This document shows, one piece after another, positions 46,159-55,052 of a stretch of DNA of 64,000 nt (the stretch's first letter is position 1; every line of letters starts with the position of its first letter). The notes under the pieces are model-generated. The model saw nothing but the letters and a program-made list of their open reading frames with translations, was not told the DNA's origin and did no database searches. This DNA comes from G963665925 sp050596425. GTDB taxonomy: Bacteria; Bacillota; Clostridia; Peptostreptococcales; Acidaminobacteraceae. Location: the NCBI RefSeq assembly GCF_050596425.1, contig NZ_CP192292.1, positions 4,774,001 to 4,838,000 of the forward strand. The letters run 5' to 3'. The translations under genes were made by a program, and so were the position numbers.

Positions 46159-46349
46159 GTAACTATTCAGACAGGTGAAAATATCTAGGATATTTACTAT
46201 TGGATTTTCGTACTTTTATACTCTGCTCCGCAAAGAAAAATAGCCTGTTTTTTTCTTTTAAAATCCAGTTGTAACTATTGAAAATACTGGATTTTAACCT
46301 CATTTTATGCTATAATATAAGTAGCTAAAAAAAGAGAGGAGATAGCAGC

Positions 46350-48035
46350 ATGAATAACGATTTTTCTTCAAAAACAACTAAAGAGCTAATGGATAAAATT
46401 AACACACTTACCGCTGCTGTTGAATCTTTAACGACGACAATCAACAATCAAACCGACACAATCAACAATCAAACCGACACAATCAACAATCAAACTGACA
46501 CAATCAACAATCAAACTGACACAATCAACAATCAAACTGACACAATCAACAATCAAACTGACACAATCAACAATCAAACTGACACAATCAACAATCAAAC
46601 TGACACAATCAACAATCAAACTGACACAATCAACAATCAAACTGATATTATTAATAGTCTGATAGCCACTAATGCTGAGCAAGCAGAAACCATCAAGACC
46701 TTGAAGGAAAGCCTCAATAAAAACAGCAATAACAGTTCTAAACCTCCTTCAAGCGATGGGCTTAAAAAACCTAAACCAAAGAGTTTACGCAAGCCTTCCG
46801 GCAAATCTGCCGGTGCTCAGAAAGGGCACAAAGGCAACGGACTTAAACTTATGAAAACTCCTGATGAAACAGTACAGCATTTTCCGAAAGAATGTAATAA
46901 CTGTCCGTTTAAAAAACAGTGTGATGCATGTCAGGTTTCTGAAACTAGATATAATATCGATATCATTATTGATACAAAGGTTACAGCTCATCAGGTAATG
47001 ACATGTGAATGTTCCTATAGAAACAATGAAGTCATATCTGGTGTGTTTCCAGAGTCTATCAAAGGGCGTGTTCAGTATGGTGACAATTTGAAAGCGCTTG
47101 CTGTTACACTAAATACTGCTGGTATGGTAGGCATCAAACGTACTCATGATATTTTAAGCGCAGTATTCAATCTGCCCATTAGTACAGGTACAATTCATTC
47201 TATGGTTACCAATGTAAGTGAAAAACTAGAAGATACCGTAAATCTTATTCGTGACAAGGTCAAGTCACTAGATCTTGCTCATTTTGATGAAACAGGTTTA
47301 CGTGTAGATAAAAAACTTCACTGGGTTCATAATGCTTCAAATACCCACTTCACTTATTTGACAGTAGAAGAAAAGCGGGGATCAATAGGGATGGACTCAA
47401 GTGGTATCCTCCCTGAGTTTAAAGGTATAGCGATACATGACTTTTGGAAACCGTATTTTACATATAAAAACGTTGATCATGGAATCTGCAATGCACACCT
47501 ATTAAGGGAACTGACTGGTGTAATAGAAAATTATCCAGAACAGATATGGGCTGAAAATATGATCAATCTGCTTCTTGAGATGAAAAATCTAAAGGATACC
47601 TTAAAGAATGATGGTTATACAACTTTAAGCGAGTATCAATTGAAATATTTCAATTCAAAATACGATGCCATCGTAGAAGAAGCCATAAAGGCGAATCCAA
47701 TACCTGATAAACCTAAAGGTAAACGTGGTCGCCATAAAAAAGGTAAAATCAGAGCTTTGATTGAACGCTTTGCATCCCACAAGGGGGAAGTCTGTCTATT
47801 TATAAATGACTTCAATGTTCCCTTTGATAATAACCAAGCAGAGCGTGATGTCCGAATGATTAAAGTGAAACAAAAGGTATCAGGAACTTTCAGAACCAAA
47901 GAAGGTGCAGATACTTTTGTAAGAATTATGTCTTATCTAGGAACTATGGCTAAGCATGGTATCAATTCATATACTGCGATTAAATCTGCTTTAAAAGGTC
48001 AATCAATGGATTTTCTTAAAGCTGTGACTGAATAG
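46350..48035 (+). CDS. IS66-family transposase (TnpC)
   Basis: The 561-aa DDE transposase has an N-terminal coiled coil with ten copies of a heptapeptide (TINNQTD), a Ser/Pro-Lys-rich linker (NNSSKPPSSDG), a zinc-finger segment (CNNCPFKKQCDAC) and the catalytic core. Likely acid residues are in LAHFDETGLRV, AIHDFWKPYF and NNQAERDVRM. GGAG lies 8 bases before the ATG. The stop codon lies within 4 bases of the right end of the element, as is common in this subgroup. Confidence 0.95.
   Translation: MNNDFSSKTTKELMDKINTLTAAVESLTTTINNQTDTINNQTDTINNQTDTINNQTDTINNQTDTINNQTDTINNQTDTINNQTDTINNQTDTINNQTDIINSLIATNAEQAETIKTLKESLNKNSNNSSKPPSSDGLKKPKPKSLRKPSGKSAGAQKGHKGNGLKLMKTPDETVQHFPKECNNCPFKKQCDACQVSETRYNIDIIIDTKVTAHQVMTCECSYRNNEVISGVFPESIKGRVQYGDNLKALAVTLNTAGMVGIKRTHDILSAVFNLPISTGTIHSMVTNVSEKLEDTVNLIRDKVKSLDLAHFDETGLRVDKKLHWVHNASNTHFTYLTVEEKRGSIGMDSSGILPEFKGIAIHDFWKPYFTYKNVDHGICNAHLLRELTGVIENYPEQIWAENMINLLLEMKNLKDTLKNDGYTTLSEYQLKYFNSKYDAIVEEAIKANPIPDKPKGKRGRHKKGKIRALIERFASHKGEVCLFINDFNVPFDNNQAERDVRMIKVKQKVSGTFRTKEGADTFVRIMSYLGTMAKHGINSYTAIKSALKGQSMDFLKAVTE
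46438..46645 (+). repeat. 21-bp tandem repeats in the transposase gene
   Basis: Ten nearly identical units of ACAATCAACAATCAAACTGA-type sequence, period 21, encode the TINNQTD heptads. The first two units have an ACC codon where later ones have ACT, and the last unit diverges at its end. Confidence 0.95.
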
Positions 48036-48039
48036 TTAC

Positions 48040-48047
48040 AGAATTTT
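48040..48047. repeat. Target-site duplication, right copy
   Basis: AGAATTTT directly abuts the right inverted repeat of the IS66-family element and equals the copy at 46151-46158. Confidence 0.9.
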
Positions 48048-48738
48048 TTGTTATTTTGAATAAACACCTCATACGTCTTATTTCTCACCCTTGAAATCAA
48101 AGTACTGTCTACATATCCCCCGATACATTTTGGTGATGAAAATATCATCAAATCTGATGTATTCAATAACTCATCTTTATCGAAAAACTTCATACCTTCT
48201 TCATGAAATAAGAACCGATTATATTTTAACTCGTTATACCACTGACTATACTGGGTGTCATCACAGTTCTCTAAGAATACATCTGCATAAAACAAGCTTG
48301 ATTTTACATTAATACCGTAGTCACTTAAATCATTCTTAAAAAGATACAATGCTCGTAACTTCCAAAGTGTAGTATGCCCTAAATAATCTTTATAGCCTCG
48401 ATCTTTATACCCTGGGCAAAATAGAGAGCACAGATGTATTTCTTTCTTTTCATATATCGAATTGATAAGTCGTAGAAAAAGAGTTTCAAAATCCGTCCTC
48501 CTATTGTAGTTTATATCGAAATACTTCAACCAAATTTGAAACGCACCCCATGTATTATAGAAAACTTCCTCATCAAAGGTTATACTTTGTGAAATCCATG
48601 CATAGTTTTTTTTACGCATAGCACGAACTAACGCTTTTACAACTGTTTTGTTCAATTGAGTTTGCTCTATTGAAAAATACTCAAATACTCTTGATAATTT
48701 CAATTCAATCAAAATCAATCACCTCACATTACTTCATT

Positions 48739-49512
48739 TCATTGAATTTCGCCAATTGCACGAACACTATGTTGATGAATTGTCTCAATGTTCTTCACCT
48801 CAACTATTATCCTACCCTCATGAAACTCTTCTCTTAACTTTAATAAAGCATCTCTTATTAAATCTTCAGTAAATTTAGGGTTGTCATAAGCTTTTTCAGT
48901 CATAACTTTTTCATCAACACTTTTTACTACTCCATATACTTCACAACTGAATGCTTCCATTGATTTCATAATCAATTTCTTAATATTAATCTCTTCAATT
49001 TCACCTTCGAGAGTAAACTTCATTTCACACCTCTGGCTATGAGCACCATATTCCGAAATCAGTTTTGAATTAGGACAGAGCATTGCACCATTTGATGTCA
49101 TTGAAATTTTTCTCACTAAAATATTTCCATTCAACTTATATTGAATATTTATAGTACTGTTCAAGTATGTTTTTCTATTACTTACTGGTGTTACTAAAGA
49201 AAAAGCAATATCGAACTCCATTTTAAAATCAAGATTATTGCATTCTAACAACTTAGCTGTCGTTTTTACAACATCCCCCAAATCTCTTAATTGTATTTCT
49301 TGAAATGCAAGGTTACTATCTATTGATTCAATAATTCTACTTAATCTCGCGCCTTTTTTTTCAGCAGAAAGAGATACTCCACAATCAAATTTAACCATTG
49401 TTTCATATCTGTCGTTACCATTAAGAAAAATTACTGGAACAAAATATTCCATAATTCCAACATGGCTCACTTCAATATTACGATCATCAATCAATTCATG
49501 AGCGACTCCCAT
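48739..49512 (-). CDS. FolE2/MptA-type GTP cyclohydrolase (type IB-like)
   Basis: The 257-aa protein carries the hallmarks of the FolE2/MptA family: TSNGAMLCPNSKLISEYGAHSQR with the metal-site Cys146 and His158, then AYDNPKFTEDLIRDALLKL and a terminal VEVKNIETIHQHSVRAIGE. FolE2 turns GTP into 7,8-dihydroneopterin triphosphate for folate; MptA makes the cyclic phosphate for methanopterin. Being in a mobile island beside a second GTP cyclohydrolase type, it probably serves a special pterin or deazapurine-like pathway and not housekeeping folate. GGGGGG lies 6 bases before the ATG; the methyltransferase ends 12 bases upstream. Confidence 0.88.
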   Translation of the reverse strand: MGVAHELIDDRNIEVSHVGIMEYFVPVIFLNGNDRYETMVKFDCGVSLSAEKKGARLSRIIESIDSNLAFQEIQLRDLGDVVKTTAKLLECNNLDFKMEFDIAFSLVTPVSNRKTYLNSTINIQYKLNGNILVRKISMTSNGAMLCPNSKLISEYGAHSQRCEMKFTLEGEIEEINIKKLIMKSMEAFSCEVYGVVKSVDEKVMTEKAYDNPKFTEDLIRDALLKLREEFHEGRIIVEVKNIETIHQHSVRAIGEIQ

Positions 49513-49524
49513 AATTAACCCCCC

Positions 49525-50232
49525 TTAACTTTTCAGAATAACTACAATTTTCTCATCATTAGATCTTGTTTTCGCTATTGACGAAGTTATTATTTCATAA
49601 TCATAATTACTCGGCATCAACTTTTCTAATTCATTTTCATACAAAAATATTTGAGAAAAATCAAATTCTTTGAGTATTTCATCATTCCTCACTATCTTAT
49701 ATATTGAACGTTCAACACCTGAGTGATACTCTCGTGCAAGTTCAATTTTGTACTCACGATCTTCAAATACAGTTCTTGATGTTAATCTTGGAAATCTTTC
49801 ACGATAAGCTCTGTTAAACACATCCACTATGAAAATTCCTTGAGTATCTATCAAACTCATACATTTAGTTATGTGATTTTGAAAATCTCGCCTATTAGAA
49901 TAAGAATTATATAATGAATATATATACTTATACTTTTCATCAGGTTCCCATGTATAAAAGTCTCCTAATATGAAATTAAATCCATCCTGCATTTTATCTC
50001 TGTACTCATTTAAATCAATTCCGTCAATCGCTTTATATCCTCTTTTGCTTAGGGAACTTGCATGTCTGCCGTAGCCACACATTACATCTAATACACAACT
50101 ATCTAAATCCACGAATATAGCATTTAAAAATGCTACTTCCATTTCTGTAATTTGACACATTTTATCTGAAACGTGATCTTTTATCATGTTCACTTCAAAG
50201 AAATTTATTGCTTCTAAGTATCTTTTTAACAC
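49525..50232 (-). CDS. Class I SAM-dependent methyltransferase
   Basis: The protein has the Rossmann methyltransferase core: motif I VLDVMCGYGRHASSL, an acidic IDGIDLNEYRD, a motif II region FNFILGDFYTW, and GIFIVDVFNRA. The acceptor substrate is unknown; in this operon it may methylate a GTP-derived base or its product. I chose the GTG at 50232 (235 aa) because AGGAGG lies 9 bases upstream and the length is normal; an in-frame ATG at 50361 with a poor ribosome site would add 43 residues. It is the first gene of the cassette operon. Confidence 0.85.
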   Translation of the reverse strand: MLKRYLEAINFFEVNMIKDHVSDKMCQITEMEVAFLNAIFVDLDSCVLDVMCGYGRHASSLSKRGYKAIDGIDLNEYRDKMQDGFNFILGDFYTWEPDEKYKYIYSLYNSYSNRRDFQNHITKCMSLIDTQGIFIVDVFNRAYRERFPRLTSRTVFEDREYKIELAREYHSGVERSIYKIVRNDEILKEFDFSQIFLYENELEKLMPSNYDYEIITSSIAKTRSNDEKIVVILKS

Positions 50233-50440
50233 TTCTAACACCCTCCTAATTTCTAGAATAAACACTGCTTGATCAGTTATAACAAACATTATTTTTTCAT
50301 TTGACATAACATTATCAAACATTGTAATATTATTGAAATAGTATAATTTCAGAATATTCATAACATCAAATAATACGTAAATATCATGAATATTTAGAAA
50401 CCTACGTCGTAGTATTAAAGAACTTTATCAGGAGGTGTTT

Positions 50441-51544
50441 ATGAATTTAAATTACACATCAGAATATAGTATTTTCAATGATTCTGACTATAATCAACTA
50501 ATGTCAACCGCTAAAGAAAATATCATAACTATTCAAAACCAATTTGTCGAATCACTATCGGGCCAAAGTAACGCGGAAAACTCAAATTTATTTTATGAAA
50601 TTATCCAAAATAATATCATCGGAAACAATGGTACTAAAAAATACTATTCAACTAGCACCATAAAGAAATGGATAAAGTTCAACCCAATCCAACCCCCTCC
50701 ACTTCGTTTCATTCTTGCTCTTTGTAAGATTTTTAACATAACAATCTACCAACTCTTATATACAGACCTTAACGAAGTAAAACTCTTTACACCAATATCA
50801 CGATATAATAAGTACCTTTCTAACAAACAACCTTTCTATTTGTATTTTCTTGACAAAACTGATGGTGAGAGAATAGAAGAATGCAGGTTAAAAATCACGC
50901 CCACTTTAAAAACGGAAGGATTACCAGTCACACTTGAGTTTGTACACTATAACAAAACGTACTCTGGGTACTTGAAACTTAACCCAACAAAATATGCTGG
51001 AAAAATTACAGTCAAAAGTGCCACTCTAGAAGAGATAAACATCTTACTTTTTGATCCAGATGTAGAAACTACAACATTTTATGGTGCCGTTGGATTTATG
51101 ATATCCCTCTCATCTGACGCCGTAAAAAAACCATGTATGAACAAAGTTGTTCTCTCAAGCAAACCAATTTCAAATGAACTTAAGTTAGAGACGCATGAAC
51201 GCTGGCTAAAAGGACTTCTGAAAATCGACAGTAAAGGACTTTTTATTGATTCGGACAAATTGAAAGCCCTAATAGAACGAGAAGAGGTAAATCCAGACAT
51301 ATTAGATATGTTAGTAATTGATTCTACGAACTTGACCATCATTGATGATCAGAGCTACTTACACTCGACTTTTATTGAAAAGAAAGATAAAGGAGAGGTA
51401 AGAAAAATATTGAATCTCATCCGTCAAGAATCGATCTCTGCATCTACATCTAAGTTAACTGAATCGGATAACGAAATTGTTTTCAAATTTTTGAAACATA
51501 TTGGAAAAACTAAATCATCATCAATCAATGACTCTAATTCCTAA
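50441..51544 (+). CDS. HTH-domain regulator with large C-terminal domain
   Basis: The 367-aa protein has an XRE-like HTH near residues 55-105 (TSTIKKWIKFNPIQPPPLRFILALCKIFNITIYQLL) and a C-terminal region of about 250 aa with no recognised family, partly beta-rich (YSGYLKLNPTKYAGKITVKSATLEEINILLFDPD). GGAGG is 5 bases before the ATG at 50441, so the GTG at 50435 is not used. It is divergent from the GTP cyclohydrolase operon with about 200 bases between chosen starts and is the natural candidate for its control. Confidence 0.65.
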   Translation: MNLNYTSEYSIFNDSDYNQLMSTAKENIITIQNQFVESLSGQSNAENSNLFYEIIQNNIIGNNGTKKYYSTSTIKKWIKFNPIQPPPLRFILALCKIFNITIYQLLYTDLNEVKLFTPISRYNKYLSNKQPFYLYFLDKTDGERIEECRLKITPTLKTEGLPVTLEFVHYNKTYSGYLKLNPTKYAGKITVKSATLEEINILLFDPDVETTTFYGAVGFMISLSSDAVKKPCMNKVVLSSKPISNELKLETHERWLKGLLKIDSKGLFIDSDKLKALIEREEVNPDILDMLVIDSTNLTIIDDQSYLHSTFIEKKDKGEVRKILNLIRQESISASTSKLTESDNEIVFKFLKHIGKTKSSSINDSNS

Positions 51545-51564
51545 CTCTTTATCTAACATACCAT

Positions 51565-51595
51565 AGCCTCTTCTTAGCAAACTGCAGAAGAGGCT
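51565..51595 (+). terminator. Terminator of the island regulator gene
   Basis: AGCCTCTTCT and AGAAGAGGCT form a 10-bp stem about 20 bases after the stop codon, followed by TTATAAAA. Confidence 0.75.
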
Positions 51596-51679
51596 TTATA
51601 AAACCCCTATACAGATTACTTCCGATCGCAGTCCCATTTCTGATAGATGTTTTCACACTCACTTCATCATAAGTCGACT

Positions 51680-52331
51680 TTAGAATCTCACATACAACAC
51701 AATTTCGAGTACAAACGGAATAAGTAAAACTCTCTTCCCCATCATTAAAGCCCCTTCTCCATTTTCTGAAGAAGAGGCCTCAATAAAGCTCTGTACCTGA
51801 TCGTTCCATACAATTGTAATCTGGTTTATCTTACTGTCCTTTCTCACAACGATTTCATCAATCATCAGATGAAGCAGTGTCTTAATCTGGTCGTTGTCAG
51901 TACACCCTACGAACTGATTCACCAATGTAAGCTTATCCTTCACGTAATCATATTCCAGTGGACTACTCGAATGGTTCTTTATACGCTCCTTTAATACTGA
52001 TTCACTGTTCATCAGCGACTCAATCTGCTTGTTTTGTTCTTCAAGTCGACCTTTGATCATATCATTGTCAATAATGCCTTGATCCAGCATATCAAAGTAC
52101 TTTTCCTGCTTGCCTCTGACCGTATTAATGGTTTTTCTGATCTGATCGATTTCCTGTTCCAGTGGAAGAATGCTGTTTACACGTTTTTCATTAACCCCAT
52201 CGACGATCTTTTTCAGGAATGTATCGTCACTAACTAGGTGATGCAACTCTTCAAGAACCAGTTTCTCAGCGTACTCTGCACGTACACTTTTAGATGAACA
52301 TACTCCGCTCCCTGTCCTGCTATAGTTAAGT
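51680..52331 (-). pseudogene. C-terminal fragment of a large serine recombinase
   Basis: About 217 aa remain. The end of the zinc beta-ribbon (YSRTGSGVCSSKSVRAEYAEKLVLEEL) is followed by the long coiled-coil segment (LEQEIDQIRKTINTVRGKQEKYFDMLDQG) and the terminal IDEIVVRKDSKINQITIVW. This is the DNA-binding and coiled-coil part of the family that includes Ccr and TnpX recombinases. The catalytic N-terminal half is missing, cut off by the IS3-family element at 52332, and I do not find it on the far side. In an island at the rlmH end this is probably the remnant of its integrase. Confidence 0.85.
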
Positions 52332-52388
52332 TGTAACACCATGAGCGAGTTTGATGATATAATTCAAACTTGAAAAGGGGTTATGATT

Positions 52389-52676
52389 ATGAAAAAACCA
52401 AAGTATGATCCAGTTCTTCGAGAGAAGATCATCCGTCTGCATCTAGAAGAAGGTCGGACTATAAAAAGCTTAACAGCTGAATACAACTTAGGTAGTGGTA
52501 CACTTAGATACTGGCTTGATAAACACCGTAAAGAATGCGAAACAGATCCAAGACTTAAGAATGAAACTGATCAAATGAAAGGGATTAGACGCCTTAAGAA
52601 AGAACTTGCTGAAGCAAAAAAGGAGAATGACTTCTTAAAAAAGGCAGCAGCATTCTTTGCGAAGGAAATCGACTAA
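52389..52676 (+). CDS. IS3-family transposase OrfA (HTH)
   Basis: The 95-aa protein has the IS3 OrfA plan: an N-terminal HTH (VLREKIIRLHLEEGRTIKSLTAEYNLGSGTLRYWLDK) and a C-terminal leucine-zipper helix (RRLKKELAEAKKENDFLKKAAAFF). The codons TTA AAA AAG at 52635-52643 contain the slippery heptamer A AAA AAG, which permits a -1 shift into the OrfB frame before the TAA. The ATG at 52389 has AAGGGG 8 bases upstream. Confidence 0.9.
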   Translation: MKKPKYDPVLREKIIRLHLEEGRTIKSLTAEYNLGSGTLRYWLDKHRKECETDPRLKNETDQMKGIRRLKKELAEAKKENDFLKKAAAFFAKEID

Positions 52677-53530
52677 AAAAGTATGAGTTTATCAAGAAAT
52701 ACCATCTAGCATATGGCGTAAACTGGTTGCTAGATAAACTGGGATTACATCCTAACCACTACTACAACTACCTTAAAGATCGAAAAGCAACTTATAAGAA
52801 GCAAAAGAAGAATTTACAGCAGGAAATCAAGAATTTATACCACCAGCATAATGGCACACTCGGTTATCGTATGATCTGTGATTTACTTCTCAGAAAAGGC
52901 GTCGAGTGCTCTTATGGTACAGTTTATGCCTATATGCGTGAAATGGGAATAAAAGCAATAACAAGGCGCAAGAAGCAGCCTTATAGAAAAGGGTATATCC
53001 ATCATATCTTCGAAAACATACTTAATCAGAATTTTAGTTGTAAAAATCGAAACCAAGTCTGGTGTTCAGATTTTACATACTTAAGACTTAAGAACGGTGC
53101 AAAACGGTATAATTGCAGCATTATTGATCTATATGACCGAAGCATTGTTTCGAGCTTAAACAGTAAATGGATTGATTCAAATCTTGCTATTGAAACGCTT
53201 AAAATCGCTCTGTCATCAAACAACATTGATGACAATCTTATCTTTCATAGCGATCAAGGGTCGCAGTTCGCTTCAAGAGACTTCATTAATTATTGTAAGG
53301 ATAATGGCATTACTCAAAGCATGAGCAGGGCTGGAAATCCCTATGATAATGCACCTATGGAACGTTTCTACAATACGATGAAAACAGAGTTCATTTATCA
53401 GTACACCTTCGAAAATGATGCTGATCTCAACCAAGGTGTTTATGAGTATATTTTTGACTGGTATAACCACAGAAGACCACATTCTTTCAATGGAGGCCTT
53501 ACACCATTTGAGGCGAGGTATTCAGACTAG
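52677..53530 (+). CDS. IS3-family transposase OrfB (DDE integrase)
   Basis: The catalytic part has the DDE acids in VWCSDFTYLRL, FHSDQGSQFAS and NPYDNAPMERFYNTMKTE, preceded by an HTH_21 segment (GTLGYRMICDLLLRKGVECSYGTVYAYM). Independent translation could begin at an ATG at 52727 (267 aa), but the frame is open from before the OrfA stop (KKYEFIKKYHLAYGVNWLLDK), so it is normally made as an OrfAB fusion by -1 frameshifting. No inactivating change is visible. Confidence 0.92.
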
Positions 53531-53544
53531 CACATGGTATTACA

Positions 53545-53919
53545 ATTTTACTTGACCAGAACATACATCTTTCTCTGATTTTTTGTTAAACACTTTGATA
53601 GCTAAGCTCATATACTCTTCTATCCTATATTCAATGTCATCGATCCACATAATATATTCAGTTTTCAACTTGTAATTTTCGGAAAGTCTATAACTATTTC
53701 TTATAACTTTTTAATCTGGCTTTCTTTAACAAAGCATACAAAAGCTTTTATGGTATGACGGACATACTTAACTATTGGACCAACTCGCATTTCACGTTCA
53801 TTCAAGAGTATCTTCCTAAATTCATAAGTAGTAATTTCTGTATCATCTTCGTCATCCCAGAAAATCCATTTTTTATATGTTACCTTTGAGAAGATTATCA
53901 GACGAATTCTCAAACTCAT
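53545..53919 (-). pseudogene. Degraded open frame cut by the IS3-family element
   Basis: A 72-aa frame (53701-53919, WIFWDDEDDTEITTYEFRKI) stops at TTATAA, and another frame continues directly after it with protein-like sequence (NYKLKTEYIMWIDDIEYRIE) up to the insertion sequence. Together they look like one gene with a frameshift and a lost 3' end. I cannot name the family, and the coding status is uncertain. Confidence 0.35.
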
Positions 53920-54193
53920 CGTTTAACCTAACATCCTTAGTGGCAGGCATCAAAAAACTATCACTACATCATCAACATCGTTCGTTGTTTCAAGGTAATA
54001 TCAATCGAGTACTCCAGTCCAACCAGCAATCACAAATTTAAGACTACTACGCTCATTTTAAAAGCATCATATTTCAAGTTTTACTAATTAAATTGCAAAA
54101 TAAAGAAACACTCATAAAAAGAGTGTTCCTAGTCAATTGAATTTAGTCAGTCCTCAATAACCCCATACTAATAATTGGCGTATTATCTCATCA
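53920..54193. other. Intergenic stretch downstream of the HAD gene
   Basis: About 270 bases separate the degraded frame and the HAD gene. A/T-rich sequence with a small GAAACACTC/GAGTGTTCC hairpin near 54107-54130 may terminate the HAD operon. Nothing else is recognised. Confidence 0.4.
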
Positions 54194-55042
54194 TTAAAGC
54201 TTTGATTTATTAGATACTATCTGAATTAGCTCACCAAACTCATTGATAATATAAGTAGGTTTTGTATTTTTAAACTCCAACTTTAGTGCCTCTTCTCTCC
54301 TCACATCCTCATCGGTCCAGTGAGTAATTTTTACAAGAACCTCCCATAGTTCTTTGCTATATACTTTTCCATAACTCGCTAATACCGATGTAATATTTGC
54401 TCTATTAGCAATAGCAATGTCTTTTATTAAACTATCACCAATATATACGGCCTCACTTGCTGAATACTTTTCAGTAGATAATACTAAATTTACTGATTCT
54501 ACGCTTGGTTTTTTAACATTACCTGATAAAGATACAATCTTAGAGTGATGTTTCTTAAGAAGTTCATCCGTTTTCATTGGGTGTCTTACTTTCTCACTAC
54601 TAGTAGCATAAACTCTTGTGAAAAAGTCAAGAACTCCTAACTTCTCAAGTCTATCTAATGCATTTACATCCATAGCTTCAGTATGAGCAACTATAGTATG
54701 TCCATCATTCTTAAGCTTTTCAAGTGTCTTATATACACTCCCATAAAGTTTCAAAAATTTATCTCTAGTTGAATTAAATGCATCTAATGATTCCTTTAGG
54801 TAATCAAGTTTTTCAAGTTTGTTCATACTGCTAGTTACTTCAAGTACTGATGAGATATCAAATATTGTGTATGATCTTTCAGAGTTACCATACTTTTGAT
54901 GGATCATTCTAAACTCTTTATATAAACTTTCTGAGTCAAGTTCTAATGTATTTGAAAGCTCACTAATCATAGCTTCAAAGCTATTAGCATAAAATGTTAC
55001 CCAATCATACAGCGTATTATCTAAATCGGTAATTATTAACAC
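54194..55042 (-). CDS. HAD superfamily hydrolase
   Basis: The protein (282 aa) has HAD motif I in ITDLDNTLYDW, motif II around IVAHTEAMDVNALDRLEKLG, a Lys in the KVRHPMKTDELL region and motif IV in AVYIGDSLIKDIAIANRANI. These are the parts of a phosphatase or phosphotransferase of the C1-cap type. The substrate is unknown. It starts with GTG (55042), 5 bases after GGAGG, and follows the metallophosphoesterase gene by 10 bases, so the two phosphatases form an operon inside the island. The last 40 residues are outside the usual HAD core. Confidence 0.85.
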   Translation of the reverse strand: MLIITDLDNTLYDWVTFYANSFEAMISELSNTLELDSESLYKEFRMIHQKYGNSERSYTIFDISSVLEVTSSMNKLEKLDYLKESLDAFNSTRDKFLKLYGSVYKTLEKLKNDGHTIVAHTEAMDVNALDRLEKLGVLDFFTRVYATSSEKVRHPMKTDELLKKHHSKIVSLSGNVKKPSVESVNLVLSTEKYSASEAVYIGDSLIKDIAIANRANITSVLASYGKVYSKELWEVLVKITHWTDEDVRREEALKLEFKNTKPTYIINEFGELIQIVSNKSKL

Positions 55043-55052
55043 AGAAGCCTCC

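Larger units (their letters stand above)
46159..48039 (+). mobile_element. IS66-family insertion sequence with single transposase gene
   Basis: The 1881-bp element has terminal inverted repeats GTAACTATTCAG and CTGAATAGTTAC and is flanked by the 8-bp duplication AGAATTTT. It carries only the tnpC-type transposase, as in the ISBst12-like subgroup, with no tnpA or tnpB. Exact ends and a perfect duplication suggest a fairly recent insertion. Confidence 0.92.
45918..48712 (-). pseudogene. Unknown island-cassette gene, interrupted by an IS66-family element
   Basis: The N-terminal part runs from a TTG at 48712 (GAGGTG 6 bases upstream) to the insertion near 48040, and the C-terminal part runs from 46158 to a stop at 45918. 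Removing 46159-48039 and one 8-bp duplication joins them in frame through AAAATTCT, giving about 308 aa (junction NNKKF-YNKFDLNSEDIKF). I recognise no domain; there is no signal peptide or membrane segment. It was the third gene of the GTP cyclohydrolase cassette, so the pathway is probably broken in this strain unless the downstream genes suffice. Confidence 0.8.
52332..53544 (+). mobile_element. IS3-family insertion sequence
   Basis: The 1213-bp element begins TGTAACACCATGAGC and ends with the complement of TGTAATACCATGTGC, giving imperfect 18-bp inverted repeats with TG...CA ends. It carries overlapping orfA and orfB with a -1 frameshift signal. No matching 3-4 bp duplication is seen at the two flanks, so the neighbourhood may have rearranged after insertion. 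Confidence 0.88.

Noticed and set aside
46438..46645. Regular short repeats suggesting a CRISPR array
   Set aside because: The 21-bp units are contiguous with no spacers and encode a heptad repeat inside an intact transposase gene.
46428..46682. Minus-strand 84-aa open frame of repeated VSLIVDC
   Set aside because: It is the antisense shadow of the tandem repeats in the transposase gene and has no ribosome site.
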